This document shows, piece by piece, positions 18,150 to 28,338 of a stretch of DNA of 64,000 nucleotides (position 1 is its first letter; each line of letters begins with the position of its first letter). The stretch is from NCBI GenBank assembly GCA_019424695.1, contig JAHYZA010000001.1:1-64000 (forward strand), given 5' to 3'. Origin of the DNA: Oscillospiraceae bacterium (lineage in GTDB: Bacteria; Bacillota; Clostridia; Oscillospirales; Ruminococcaceae). Below the pieces are notes generated by a model, which was not told the DNA's origin, searched no databases, and was given only the letters and a program-made list of their open reading frames with translations. Position numbers and translations under genes: made by a program.

Positions 18150-18809
18150 ATGGCTTGGATCTACGATTTGTTGTTTTTGGTGATCTTTGCGTTTGCGGCG
18201 GTGGCCAGCTGGCGCAAGGGTTTCCTGGCCGGCCTGACGGAACTCATCGGCGCCGTGGTGGGCGTCGGTGTGGCGGTGTGGGCCAGCCGTACCCTGGCAA
18301 TGCCCATCTACGAACAGTTCCTCAGCGGTTCGGTCTCGGAAAAAGTGGAGACTGCGGTGGGCCAGTCCGGCGGAGACCTGGCCGCCGCCGTGCAGGGCAT
18401 GGACTTCCTGCCCGAGACGGTGCGCAGCACGCTGACCCAGCTGCTGCAGGGGGCAGGGGATACCCTGCCCGCCCAGATCACGGCGGCCCTGGAACCCATT
18501 CTGCTGCCCTTTGTGCAGGTGCTGCTGTTCATCGTGCTCTGCATGGTGGTGCGGTGGGTATTCCGTCTGCTGGTGGGGCTGTTCCGTCAGGTCAACGGTG
18601 TGCCGCTGGTGGGCGGCGTCAACCGGCTGCTGGGGCTTGTGCTGGGCCTTGTCACCGGTGCGCTGGACTGCTGGCTGCTGGCACTGCTGCTGTGGTTTGT
18701 TGCCTGCGTCACCGCCGGTTCGCTGGAATTCCTCACGCTGTCCATCCTGAACCAGAGTGTGGGGTACAGCATTTTCGGGTCGTTCAACCCGTTCCTGACC
18801 TTTTATTAA
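18150..18809 (+). CDS. CvpA-family membrane protein
   Basis: A 219-residue protein with four predicted membrane segments (about 4-20, 25-45, 118-145 and 165-195) and the family's opening pattern, including WRKGFLAGLTELIGAVVG. CvpA proteins are linked to colicin V production in E. coli and to envelope stress; the biochemical role is unsettled. It ends the long plus-strand run that begins at ruvC. No clear terminator follows. Confidence 0.8.
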   Translation: MAWIYDLLFLVIFAFAAVASWRKGFLAGLTELIGAVVGVGVAVWASRTLAMPIYEQFLSGSVSEKVETAVGQSGGDLAAAVQGMDFLPETVRSTLTQLLQGAGDTLPAQITAALEPILLPFVQVLLFIVLCMVVRWVFRLLVGLFRQVNGVPLVGGVNRLLGLVLGLVTGALDCWLLALLLWFVACVTAGSLEFLTLSILNQSVGYSIFGSFNPFLTFY

Positions 18810-18838
18810 AATGAAAAAATTCTAAACAATCCCCGCCA

Positions 18839-18896
18839 TCGCTTGCAAAAACCGTGGGTTCGCTTGATAATAGAACCATCGGGATTTACAAGCGAA
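18839..18896. repeat. Three TCGCTTG boxes over the clpE promoter
   Basis: TCGCTTG occurs at 18839-18845 (running into the -35 box) and 18860-18866 (running into the -10 box), 21 bases apart, and inverted as CAAGCGA at 18889-18895. The second and third extend to an 8-bp inverted repeat TTCGCTTG/CAAGCGAA. This is a candidate operator. It matches neither the CtsR heptad repeat nor CIRCE. Confidence 0.55.
18843..18871 (+). promoter_or_regulatory. Promoter of the clpE-like gene
   Basis: TTGCAA (18843-18848), 17-base spacer, GATAAT (18866-18871). Both hexamers adjoin TCGCTTG boxes. Confidence 0.65.
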
Positions 18897-18923
18897 TGCT
18901 TTTATTATAGAGAGGTGAAACCT

Positions 18924-21227
<2,304 letters not shown>

Positions 21228-21244
21228 CGGAACAGGGGAAGTGT

Positions 21245-22231
21245 ATGAAAAAACACCTTGCGGTCCTGCTGGTGCTGCTGGTGCTGCTGTGCGGCTGTGG
21301 GCCGCGCACGGAGCGGCAGGTCGTGCCGGATATGCCCTCGGTGGAGGACCCTGCCCCCACCCCGGAACCGACACAGGAACCTGTCCCCCAGATGGAGGAG
21401 ACGCTCTACGGCAGTGTGGGACTTCTGGAAGAACCTACGGTGCTGGTCAGCGTCTATCTGAACGATGCGGCTACCGGCAGTATCTGGACCCGGGAAGCCC
21501 GCGCCGCCGCCCGCCAGAGTGTGGCCATGGCGGTGGACTGGCTGACCGAACAGGCCGACAGCTACGGCGTGACGGCGGATATCTCCTACGACGATGGCAG
21601 CGATACCAGCCCGCTGAGTTATACCTACTCGGTGCGCGCCCGCCTGCGCGGGGGTGTGGACTCCGAGGAGAGCAACGCGTTCCTGGACGAGATGGACGCG
21701 CTGTGCGCCACGCTGGATACCGCCGAACTGCGGGCCAGGTACGGCACCGATCACGTGGGCTTTCTTTTGTTCCTGCCGGTGTCCGGTACGTCTTTCACGA
21801 TGGCGCACTATGCCGAGGACGGCACCGACTTTTACCACGAATATTGCTGCCTGTACCGCTATGATGCCTATGCGGCGGACCCGGAACCGGAATCTCCGGC
21901 CACCTTTGCCCATGAGATCCTGCATCTGTTCGGGGCGCCGGACCTGTATGAGGGCAGCAGCGACCCCTATGTGGACGGGGCGCTGACGGCCTACGTGCAG
22001 CAGACCTACCCCGACGACATCATGCTCAGCACCTATGCCGAGGACGGCAGCAACCTGTATACATCCATTGACAAGGTCATCAGCCCGCTGACGGCCTACT
22101 GCATCGGCCTGACCGACAGCTGTCCCGAACTGACGCAGTTCCCGCAGCTGGCGGAGGTGGAACCCGGTGTATTCCACTACGGCGGCCAACCGCAGGACCT
22201 TTGGCCGGACAGCGGTGTGGTGACCGTCTGA
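21245..22231 (+). CDS. Secreted metallopeptidase-like lipoprotein
   Basis: A 328-residue exported protein. Residues 1-18 form a lipoprotein signal ending LLCGC with C18 as the lipidated residue; a Pro/Thr/Glu-rich linker follows. Near residue 223 is HEILHLFGAPD, a match to the HExxHxxGxxD zinc-binding consensus of metzincin-like metallopeptidases. I do not recognise the wider family, and no propeptide is obvious. The gene begins 17 bases after clpE and ends 13 bases before an AraC regulator, so it is in the same unit. Activity is inferred from the zinc motif alone. Confidence 0.7.
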   Translation: MKKHLAVLLVLLVLLCGCGPRTERQVVPDMPSVEDPAPTPEPTQEPVPQMEETLYGSVGLLEEPTVLVSVYLNDAATGSIWTREARAAARQSVAMAVDWLTEQADSYGVTADISYDDGSDTSPLSYTYSVRARLRGGVDSEESNAFLDEMDALCATLDTAELRARYGTDHVGFLLFLPVSGTSFTMAHYAEDGTDFYHEYCCLYRYDAYAADPEPESPATFAHEILHLFGAPDLYEGSSDPYVDGALTAYVQQTYPDDIMLSTYAEDGSNLYTSIDKVISPLTAYCIGLTDSCPELTQFPQLAEVEPGVFHYGGQPQDLWPDSGVVTV

Positions 22232-22244
22232 TAAAGGAGGCACT

Positions 22245-23180
22245 ATGGCGTCCAACGAGGAGTTCCCCCTTCGCATCGAAGCCATTCCGTTTGCCTGGGC
22301 CGCCGAGCGCCGTGCCGAGGACGACATCGGCGAAAGCCAGACCCAATGCTGGCAGCTGGTGTATGTGCGTGCCGGCAGCGTGGAAGAGCGCTGCAACGAG
22401 AAGCGCGTGCTGCTGCGGGCGGGAGGCATTCTGCTGCACCAGCCCGAAGAGATCTTTGCCATGCGCAGTGTGGGCGAGATCCCGCCCGAAGTGCTGCGGA
22501 TCGACTTTTTCTGTTCCGGGGCCGTGATGGACCGGTTCCGCGGTGCCACGTTCCATGCCGAACCTGCCGAACAACACGACCTGAACTGGCTGATGAAGGC
22601 GGTGGCGGAGTTGTATGATCCACCGGCTTCCCCCGGCCAGAAGCCTGTCCCGCGGGAGGAGGTCCCCTTCGGGGCGCGGCAGCAGCTGGCCATCCACCTG
22701 GAAAATCTGCTCATTTTGCTGGCGCGGCGGTGCAAACGTGCGCGCAAACCCACGCTGCGGGCCCGGCGGGAACGCAAGCAGGCGGCGCTGGTGGAAGCGG
22801 TGCGGGCTTACTTTTCCCAGAACCTGACCCGGGAAGTGCGGGTGGAGGAAGTTTGCGCAGCGGTGGGCTGTACCCGGGCGCAGATGCAGCAGGCATTCCG
22901 TGCCCGGCTGCGCCACACCGCCATGGAGGAGTTCGCCGCCATGCGGCTGGACTATGCCGCCCAGCTGCTGGCGCGGGGTGCCACCCCCGGTGAGGTGGCC
23001 GCCCAGATGGGGTACTGCTCCGGCGCTTATTTCAGCCAGAAGTTCCATGCAGCCACCGGCAACACGCCCAGCGCCTACCGCCGCATGCAGCAGGGGCTTC
23101 CGGCACGCCGCCAAAACAGGCAACAAAAAGATAAAGAGGCACCGAAAACGTCTATTCCCGAAACAGAGCAGAAAAAGTAG
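22245..23180 (+). CDS. AraC-family transcriptional regulator
   Basis: A 311-residue regulator. The N-terminal part (about 1-150) is cupin-like (QLVYVRAGSVEERCNEKRV and RAGGILLHQPEEIF) and probably senses a small ligand. Residues about 185-285 hold the double helix-turn-helix domain (VEEVCAAVGCTRAQMQQAF and PGEVAAQMGYCSGAYFSQKF), ending with the typical PSAYRR. The tail is short, basic and Gln-rich. It stands between a lipoprotein and galE in a plus-strand run; its target is unknown. Confidence 0.9.
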   Translation: MASNEEFPLRIEAIPFAWAAERRAEDDIGESQTQCWQLVYVRAGSVEERCNEKRVLLRAGGILLHQPEEIFAMRSVGEIPPEVLRIDFFCSGAVMDRFRGATFHAEPAEQHDLNWLMKAVAELYDPPASPGQKPVPREEVPFGARQQLAIHLENLLILLARRCKRARKPTLRARRERKQAALVEAVRAYFSQNLTREVRVEEVCAAVGCTRAQMQQAFRARLRHTAMEEFAAMRLDYAAQLLARGATPGEVAAQMGYCSGAYFSQKFHAATGNTPSAYRRMQQGLPARRQNRQQKDKEAPKTSIPETEQKK

Positions 23181-23252
23181 AATGATAAGTAAGGAGCGGG
23201 CGATCCTCTGCCCGTTAAAACGCAACAAGAAAACATAAAGGAGACGATTGGT

Positions 23253-24278
23253 ATGGCAATTTTGGTTAGCGGTGGCGCCGGCTACATCGGCAGCCACACC
23301 TGCGTGGAACTTCTGGCCGCTGGCTACGACATCGTCGTCGCGGACAACTTCTACAATTCCTGCCCCGAGGCACTGGCCCGCGTCAAGAAGATCTCCGGTA
23401 AGGACTTCCGCTTTGTGGAGGCGGATATGACCGACAAAGAAGCTGTGGAGAAGATCTTTGCCGATAACCCCGACATCGACTGCGTGATCCAGTTCGCCGC
23501 CTACAAGGCGGTGGGCGAAAGCGTCTCCAAACCCATCGAGTACTATTCCAACAACCTGGAATGCACGCTGAACATTCTGGATGTTATGCGCCGCCACAAC
23601 TGCCATAACATCATCTTCTCCTCCTCGGCCACCGTCTACGGCGACCCCGCCAGCGTGCCCATCCGGGAGGACTTCCCCGTAGGCGGCACCACCAACCCCT
23701 ACGGCACCACCAAGGTGTTCACCGAGCGCATTCTCACCGACTGCTGCCATGCGGACCCCGAACTGAACGTGGCGCTGCTGCGGTACTTCAACCCCATCGG
23801 CGCGCACCCCTCCGGACTCATCGGTGAGGACCCCAACGGCATCCCCAACAACCTCGTGCCTTACATCGCCAAAGTCGCGGTGGGCAAGCTGGAAAAGGTC
23901 CATGTCTTCGGCAACGATTATCCCACGCCCGACGGTACCGGTGTGCGTGACTACATCCACGTTGTGGACCTGGCCCGCGGTCATGTGGCAGCCATCAAGA
24001 AGCTGGAAGAAAAGCCCGGCCTGTTCGTCTGCAACTTGGGCACCGGCCATGGTTACAGCGTGCTGGATGTCATCCATGCTTTCAGCAAAGCCTGCGGCAA
24101 GGAACTGCCCTATGTCATCGATCCCCGCCGCCCCGGCGACATCGCCGAGTGCTGGTGCGATCCCAGCAAGGCCAAGAAGGAACTGGGCTGGGAGGCAAAG
24201 TACGGCATCGAGGAGATGTGCGCCCACAGCTGGAACTGGCAGAGCCACAACCCCGACGGCTACAAGACCCAGCAGTAA
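23253..24278 (+). CDS. galE: UDP-glucose 4-epimerase GalE
   Basis: A 341-residue extended SDR enzyme interconverting UDP-glucose and UDP-galactose (some members also the N-acetyl forms). The NAD motif is GGAGYIGSH, the catalytic Ser/Thr region is SSSATVYGDP, and the catalytic pair is in YGTTK (family usually YGTSK). RYFNPIGAHPSG and the C-terminal RRPGDIAECWCDP are typical. The ATG at 23253 follows AAAGGAGA. It is 72 bases after the AraC gene and ends at a strong hairpin. It can supply UDP-galactose to the envelope-glycan genes elsewhere in the window. Confidence 0.96.
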   Translation: MAILVSGGAGYIGSHTCVELLAAGYDIVVADNFYNSCPEALARVKKISGKDFRFVEADMTDKEAVEKIFADNPDIDCVIQFAAYKAVGESVSKPIEYYSNNLECTLNILDVMRRHNCHNIIFSSSATVYGDPASVPIREDFPVGGTTNPYGTTKVFTERILTDCCHADPELNVALLRYFNPIGAHPSGLIGEDPNGIPNNLVPYIAKVAVGKLEKVHVFGNDYPTPDGTGVRDYIHVVDLARGHVAAIKKLEEKPGLFVCNLGTGHGYSVLDVIHAFSKACGKELPYVIDPRRPGDIAECWCDPSKAKKELGWEAKYGIEEMCAHSWNWQSHNPDGYKTQQ

Positions 24279-24291
24279 TTTTTTGTATAAG

Positions 24292-24325
24292 AAAGCAGGC
24301 GCAGCCGGAAGGCTGCGCCTGCTTT
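24292..24325. terminator. Hairpin between convergent galE and araC-type gene
   Basis: A perfect 15-bp stem (24292-24306 with 24311-24325) with a GGAA tetraloop. The stem ends in AAA/TTT, so it can stop transcripts from both sides, although neither T tract is long. Confidence 0.8.
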
Positions 24326-24331
24326 GCTGTG

Positions 24332-25105
24332 TCAGACAAACATTTCCTCGCTGCGGGGGGGCAGCTTGGGCACGGCGGGGGGCGGCGCCGCGGCAGCCCG
24401 CCAGGCTGCAGGGGAGACCCCGACCTCCCGCTTGAAGACCCGGCACAGGTAGTTCGCCCCCGAAAACCCGGTCAGGCCCGCGATCATCTCCAGATTGTAT
24501 TCGTCGCTGAGCAACAGGGTCTTGACCGCTTCGATACGCACATTGGTCAGATACTTGCCCGGAGGCACTCCCAGCGCCTGCTTGAAAGCCCGCACCAGAT
24601 GGCTCTTGGTCACGCCCAGCTGCTCGCTGAGTTCCTCCACCCCGTACAGGGCCATGTAATTCTGCCGGATGGCCTGCAGCGCCTCTGCTACCAGGGGCGG
24701 CAGCGGCCGTGCGGTCTCGTCCGCCTTGCCCACGGCGCACAGCAGGGCATAGGCCATTACGGCGGTGCCGCTGCCGTGCAGCTGGGCCACCAGTTCCGCC
24801 GCCCCCGGGCAGGAGGCACCGTCCGCCCAGCGGGCGCTGCCCAGCCGCAGCAGATAGGCGTCGGCACAATAGCCGGTCAGCCGTACCGCCAGCAGGTGAC
24901 AGTCGCTTTGCGGGCGCAGCACCAGCGGCGATGCCCCCAGCAAGATGTCGCCGCTGTGACCGGGGACTTCGCAGCCCTCCAGCAGGCAATCCCCGCGGGA
25001 AAGTACCCCCACCCACAGCCCGGCACCGTCCAGGGTCAGGGGGCTTTCTCCGTCCAGCTCGGCGGTTTTTGCACAGGCACAGTAGATTTCCGGTTCAAAT
25101 ATCAA
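24332..25105 (-). CDS. AraC-family transcriptional regulator, divergent from MsmX-type ATPase gene
   Basis: About 257 residues. The N-terminal 150 residues are a cupin-like sensor. The C-terminal domain holds two helix-turn-helix units (VEELSEQLGVTKSHLVRAFKQ and LEMIAGLTGFSGANYLCRVF) and ends with Pro/Ala-rich residues. The start is ambiguous. A TTG at 25105 has GGAG eight bases upstream; a GTG at 25114 directly overlaps that GGAG. I use the TTG. The gene shares a 120-base intergenic region with the solitary sugar-ABC ATPase gene, so it is a plausible regulator of it. Confidence 0.85.
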   Translation of the reverse strand: MIFEPEIYCACAKTAELDGESPLTLDGAGLWVGVLSRGDCLLEGCEVPGHSGDILLGASPLVLRPQSDCHLLAVRLTGYCADAYLLRLGSARWADGASCPGAAELVAQLHGSGTAVMAYALLCAVGKADETARPLPPLVAEALQAIRQNYMALYGVEELSEQLGVTKSHLVRAFKQALGVPPGKYLTNVRIEAVKTLLLSDEYNLEMIAGLTGFSGANYLCRVFKREVGVSPAAWRAAAAPPPAVPKLPPRSEEMFV

Positions 25106-25135
25106 TTTCGACACTCCGATATCAATAAAATGCTA

Positions 25136-25164
25136 TTTTCAAACACATTTTAACCTGTTATTAT
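25136..25164 (+). promoter_or_regulatory. Possible promoter of the msmX-type gene
   Basis: TTTTCA (25136-25141), 17-base spacer, TATTAT (25159-25164). It overlaps the divergent araC-type promoter. Confidence 0.4.
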
Positions 25165-25175
25165 AGTCGTGTCAA
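25147..25175 (-). promoter_or_regulatory. Promoter of the divergent AraC-type gene
   Basis: Minus strand: consensus TTGACA (25170-25175), 17-base spacer, TAAAAT (25147-25152). It occupies the same bases as the plus-strand promoter, so the two polymerases would exclude each other. Confidence 0.65.
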
Positions 25176-25225
25176 GTAAATCAGCCCCGCCAACGGGGCA
25201 GAAAACCATATTGGAGGGTTTTGTC

Positions 25226-26338
25226 ATGGCTTCTATCAGCTGCCGTCACGTCAAAAAGGTTTACCCCGGTAACGTTGTTGCCGTTCCCGATTTCAGCCTC
25301 GAAATCGCCGACAAGGAGTTCATCGTCTTCGTCGGTCCTTCCGGCTGCGGCAAGTCCACCACCCTGCGTATGATCGCCGGTCTGGAAGAGATCTCCGGCG
25401 GCGAGATGTACATCGGCGACCGCCTGATCAACGACGTCCCGCCGAAAGACCGTGACATCGCCATGGTGTTCCAGAACTACGCTCTGTACCCCCACATGAC
25501 CGTGTACAAGAACATGGCGTTCGGCCTGGAACTGCGCAAGATGCCCAAGGACGAGATCGACAAGCGCGTGCGCGAAGCCGCCAAGATCCTGGAGATCGAG
25601 CACCTGCTCGACCGTAAGCCGAAGGCTCTGTCCGGTGGTCAGCGTCAGCGTGTTGCCCTGGGCCGCGCCATGGTCCGTAACCCGGCGGTCTTCCTGCTGG
25701 ACGAGCCTCTGTCCAACCTGGACGCCAAACTCCGTACCAGCATGCGTACCGAGATCATCAAGCTGCACAAGAAGCTGGCTACCACCTTCATCTACGTTAC
25801 CCATGACCAGACCGAGGCCATGACCATGGGCGACCGCATCGTCGTCATGAAGGACGGCCTGATCCAGCAGGTCGATACCCCGCAGAACCTGTACGATTAT
25901 CCCTGCAACGTCTTCGTCGCAGGCTTCATCGGCAGCCCCCAGATGAACTTCCTGGACGGCAAGCTGAACAAGAACGGCGACCAGTACACCATTGATCTGG
26001 CCGGCGCCATCGTTCCGCTGCCCACCGAAAAGACCGCCGACGGCAAGCTGGACGCTTACGTTGGCAAGACCCTGAAGGTCGGTATCCGTCCTGAGGATAT
26101 CAAGGACGATCCCGAATTCCTGGCCAAGCATCCCAACAGCCACCTCGATGCCGAAGTCGAAGTCTCCGAGCTGATGGGCGCTGAGATCTACCTCTACCTG
26201 ACCTACAAGGGCCAGAACCTCATGGCTCGTGTTGCGCCGACTTCCAAGTCCCGCCGCGGCGACAAGATCGTTGTCGCGATGGATACCAACAAGATTCACC
26301 TGTTCGATCCCGAGACCGAGAAGACGCTGCTCAACTGA
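25226..26338 (+). CDS. MsmX/UgpC-type sugar ABC transporter ATPase
   Basis: A 370-residue ABC ATPase of the CUT1 carbohydrate subfamily. Walker A GPSGCGKST, Q-loop MVFQNYALYPHMTVY, signature LSGGQRQRVALGRA, Walker B VFLLDEPLSNLDAKLR and switch YVTHDQTEAMTMGDR are present, followed by the C-terminal regulatory OB domain (GIRPEDI). It is the energy subunit for uptake of oligosaccharides. No permease or binding protein lies nearby, as for the multitask ATPase MsmX/MsiK that serves several transporters. Codons are strongly biased to GTT, CGT and GCT types, as in gap, which suggests high expression. Start ATG with GGAGGG upstream. Confidence 0.9.
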   Translation: MASISCRHVKKVYPGNVVAVPDFSLEIADKEFIVFVGPSGCGKSTTLRMIAGLEEISGGEMYIGDRLINDVPPKDRDIAMVFQNYALYPHMTVYKNMAFGLELRKMPKDEIDKRVREAAKILEIEHLLDRKPKALSGGQRQRVALGRAMVRNPAVFLLDEPLSNLDAKLRTSMRTEIIKLHKKLATTFIYVTHDQTEAMTMGDRIVVMKDGLIQQVDTPQNLYDYPCNVFVAGFIGSPQMNFLDGKLNKNGDQYTIDLAGAIVPLPTEKTADGKLDAYVGKTLKVGIRPEDIKDDPEFLAKHPNSHLDAEVEVSELMGAEIYLYLTYKGQNLMARVAPTSKSRRGDKIVVAMDTNKIHLFDPETEKTLLN

Positions 26339-26355
26339 TTCCATCCGCTCTATCA

Positions 26356-26387
26356 GGCGGCTCCGCTGCGGCGGGGCCGCCTTTTTT
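26356..26387 (+). terminator. Terminator after the msmX-type gene
   Basis: An 11-bp stem with one G-T pair (26356-26366 with 26371-26381), loop TGCG, followed by six Ts. Confidence 0.9.
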
Positions 26388-26417
26388 CATGAATTTGCCG
26401 TACAGGAGGGAACTCCC

Positions 26418-28301
26418 ATGCACATTACAGATTTTCTGCACCCGGGCAGCGTGGCGCTGCACCGTCCGGTGGACTCCATGCAGACGGCGGTGCATCTGCT
26501 GGCAGAGCTTATGGACGCGGGCGGCAACCTGACCGATGCCGCAGCTTTTGAAGCGGATGTGCGGGCGCGGGAGGAACTGGGCGGTACTTGTGTGGGCGGC
26601 GGTCTGGCCATTCCCCATGCCAAAAGCGCGGCGGTGCGTGCACCGGGCCTGGCCGCCCTGACTCTGGACCCGCCGCTGGACTGCTCCACCCCGGACGGGG
26701 AACCGGTGCGGATGATGTTCCTGATCGCGGCCCCGGCGGATGCCAACGATCTGCATGTACAGGTGCTGGCGGAACTGGCCACGCTGCTGCTGGACAAGGA
26801 CCTCTGTGCCCGGCTGATCCAGGCGGAGGACCCGGACACCTTCTGCGGTATGATCGCGGCTCAGGAGCAGGCAACCGATGCGCCGGAACCGTCGGCTCCG
26901 GCCGCTCCGGGCAAACCGGAGCACTGGCGGTTTGTGGCGGTCACTGCCTGCCCCACGGGGCTTGCCCATACCTATTTGGCAGCCGAAGCGCTGCAGAAGG
27001 CAGCCCAGGAGCGGGGCGTCCGTCTGAAAGTGGAAACCAACGGCGCGGCGGGGGTCAATCATCCGCTCTCGTCGGAGGATATCGCCAACGCCGACTGCAT
27101 CATTGTGGCGGCAGACCGTGCTGTGTCCACGGCACGGTTTGTGGGCAAGCGGATGGTCTCGGTCTCGGCGCGGGAAGCCATCCGGGACCCCGGTGCCGTG
27201 CTGGACCGGGCGGCGGAAAGCAGCGTGCCGGTCTACCGCGGCGGTGACGGATTCCGCGCCAACGACTGGAAAGAGCAGGGCCGGGAAGCCTACCGCCATC
27301 TGATGAGCGGTATCTCCCACATGCTGCCCTTTGTGGTGGCTGGCGGTGTGCTCATCGCCCTGGCGCTGCTGCTGGCGCAGCTGGGCGCGCCGTCCACGAT
27401 AACCGATATGATGGACACCGTCGGCCGCGCGGCCTTTGTGCTGATCTATCCGGTGCTGGCGGCCTTCATCGCCTACAGCATCGGGGATATCCCCGCCTTT
27501 ATGCCGGGTCTGATGGGGGGCTATCTGGCGCAGTTGGGCACTACCATTGCGCCCGAGGAAAACTGGGTCTCCAGTGGGTTCTGGGGAGCACTAGTGGCAG
27601 GCTTTGCCGCCGGTTTCCTGGTGCAGCTGCTCAACTGGCTGGGGCGGCGGATGGCCCCGGCCCTGGAGCAGGTGCGCACGGGTCTGCTGACCCCGGTTCT
27701 GAGTCTGCTGGGCGTCGGTGCGCTGATGGTGTTGATCGTCAACCCGCCGCTGGGCCAGTTCAACCTCTGGCTGTTTGACCTGCTGGACGGAATGCAGGGG
27801 GACAGCCGCCTGGCACTGGGGGCGCTGCTCGGTGCGCTGATGGCCACGGATTACGGCGGCCCTGTCAACAAGGCGGCTTATCTGACCGGTACGCTGGCCC
27901 TGGTCAGCAATCAGTACGACATCATGGCATCGGTCATGGTGGGCGGTATGGTGCCGCCGATCTCGGTAGCCCTGGCCTGCCTGCTGTTCCCCAGCCGCTT
28001 TACCGCCGCCGAACGGCGCACCGTGCCCCAGAACCTGTTGATGGGGGCCTCCTTTGTCACCGAGGGAGCGCTTTCTTTCGCGCTGCGGGACCCGCTGCGG
28101 GTAGGTCCTGCCTGTGTTCTGGGCAGCGGTCTGGCCGGCTTGCTGAGTATGCTGCTGGGCTGTGGCTGCCCGGCTCCCCACGGGGGTCTGTTCCTGATCG
28201 CTGTCATGCACAATCCGCTGGGCTTCCTGCTGGCGCTGGCGGTCGGCTCCCTTGTATCGGCCATGCTGTTGGGACTGTTCAAAAAACCGCTATTGCCCTA
28301 A
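26418..28301 (+). CDS. fruA: PTS fructose-family permease, fused IIABC
   Basis: A 627-residue phosphotransferase enzyme II that imports and phosphorylates a hexose, most likely fructose to fructose-1-phosphate. Domains in order: IIA (1-150; phospho-histidine H67 in LAIPHAKS), IIB (about 170-270; phospho-cysteine C178 in VTACPTGLAHT) and IIC (about 290-620; about nine membrane segments, with FMPGLMGGYLA and TDYGGPVNKAAY motifs). ATG at 26418 follows AGGAGGG. Neither a 1-phosphofructokinase nor a FruR/DeoR gene adjoins it, which is unusual. Substrate specificity is inferred from family only. Confidence 0.9.
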   Translation: MHITDFLHPGSVALHRPVDSMQTAVHLLAELMDAGGNLTDAAAFEADVRAREELGGTCVGGGLAIPHAKSAAVRAPGLAALTLDPPLDCSTPDGEPVRMMFLIAAPADANDLHVQVLAELATLLLDKDLCARLIQAEDPDTFCGMIAAQEQATDAPEPSAPAAPGKPEHWRFVAVTACPTGLAHTYLAAEALQKAAQERGVRLKVETNGAAGVNHPLSSEDIANADCIIVAADRAVSTARFVGKRMVSVSAREAIRDPGAVLDRAAESSVPVYRGGDGFRANDWKEQGREAYRHLMSGISHMLPFVVAGGVLIALALLLAQLGAPSTITDMMDTVGRAAFVLIYPVLAAFIAYSIGDIPAFMPGLMGGYLAQLGTTIAPEENWVSSGFWGALVAGFAAGFLVQLLNWLGRRMAPALEQVRTGLLTPVLSLLGVGALMVLIVNPPLGQFNLWLFDLLDGMQGDSRLALGALLGALMATDYGGPVNKAAYLTGTLALVSNQYDIMASVMVGGMVPPISVALACLLFPSRFTAAERRTVPQNLLMGASFVTEGALSFALRDPLRVGPACVLGSGLAGLLSMLLGCGCPAPHGGLFLIAVMHNPLGFLLALAVGSLVSAMLLGLFKKPLLP

Positions 28302-28308
28302 AAAACCG

Positions 28309-28338
28309 CAAGCCTCCTCTTCCGGGAGGCTTGTTTTT
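28309..28338. terminator. Bidirectional terminator between fruA and spoIID
   Basis: A 9-bp stem CAAGCCTCC/GGAGGCTTG (28309-28317 with 28325-28333), five Ts after it on the plus strand and an A run before it that serves the convergent gene. Confidence 0.88.

Noticed and set aside
25183..25198. GCCCCG-CCAA-CGGGGC hairpin in the msmX-type leader as a terminator
   Set aside because: The stem is only 6 bp and no T run follows.
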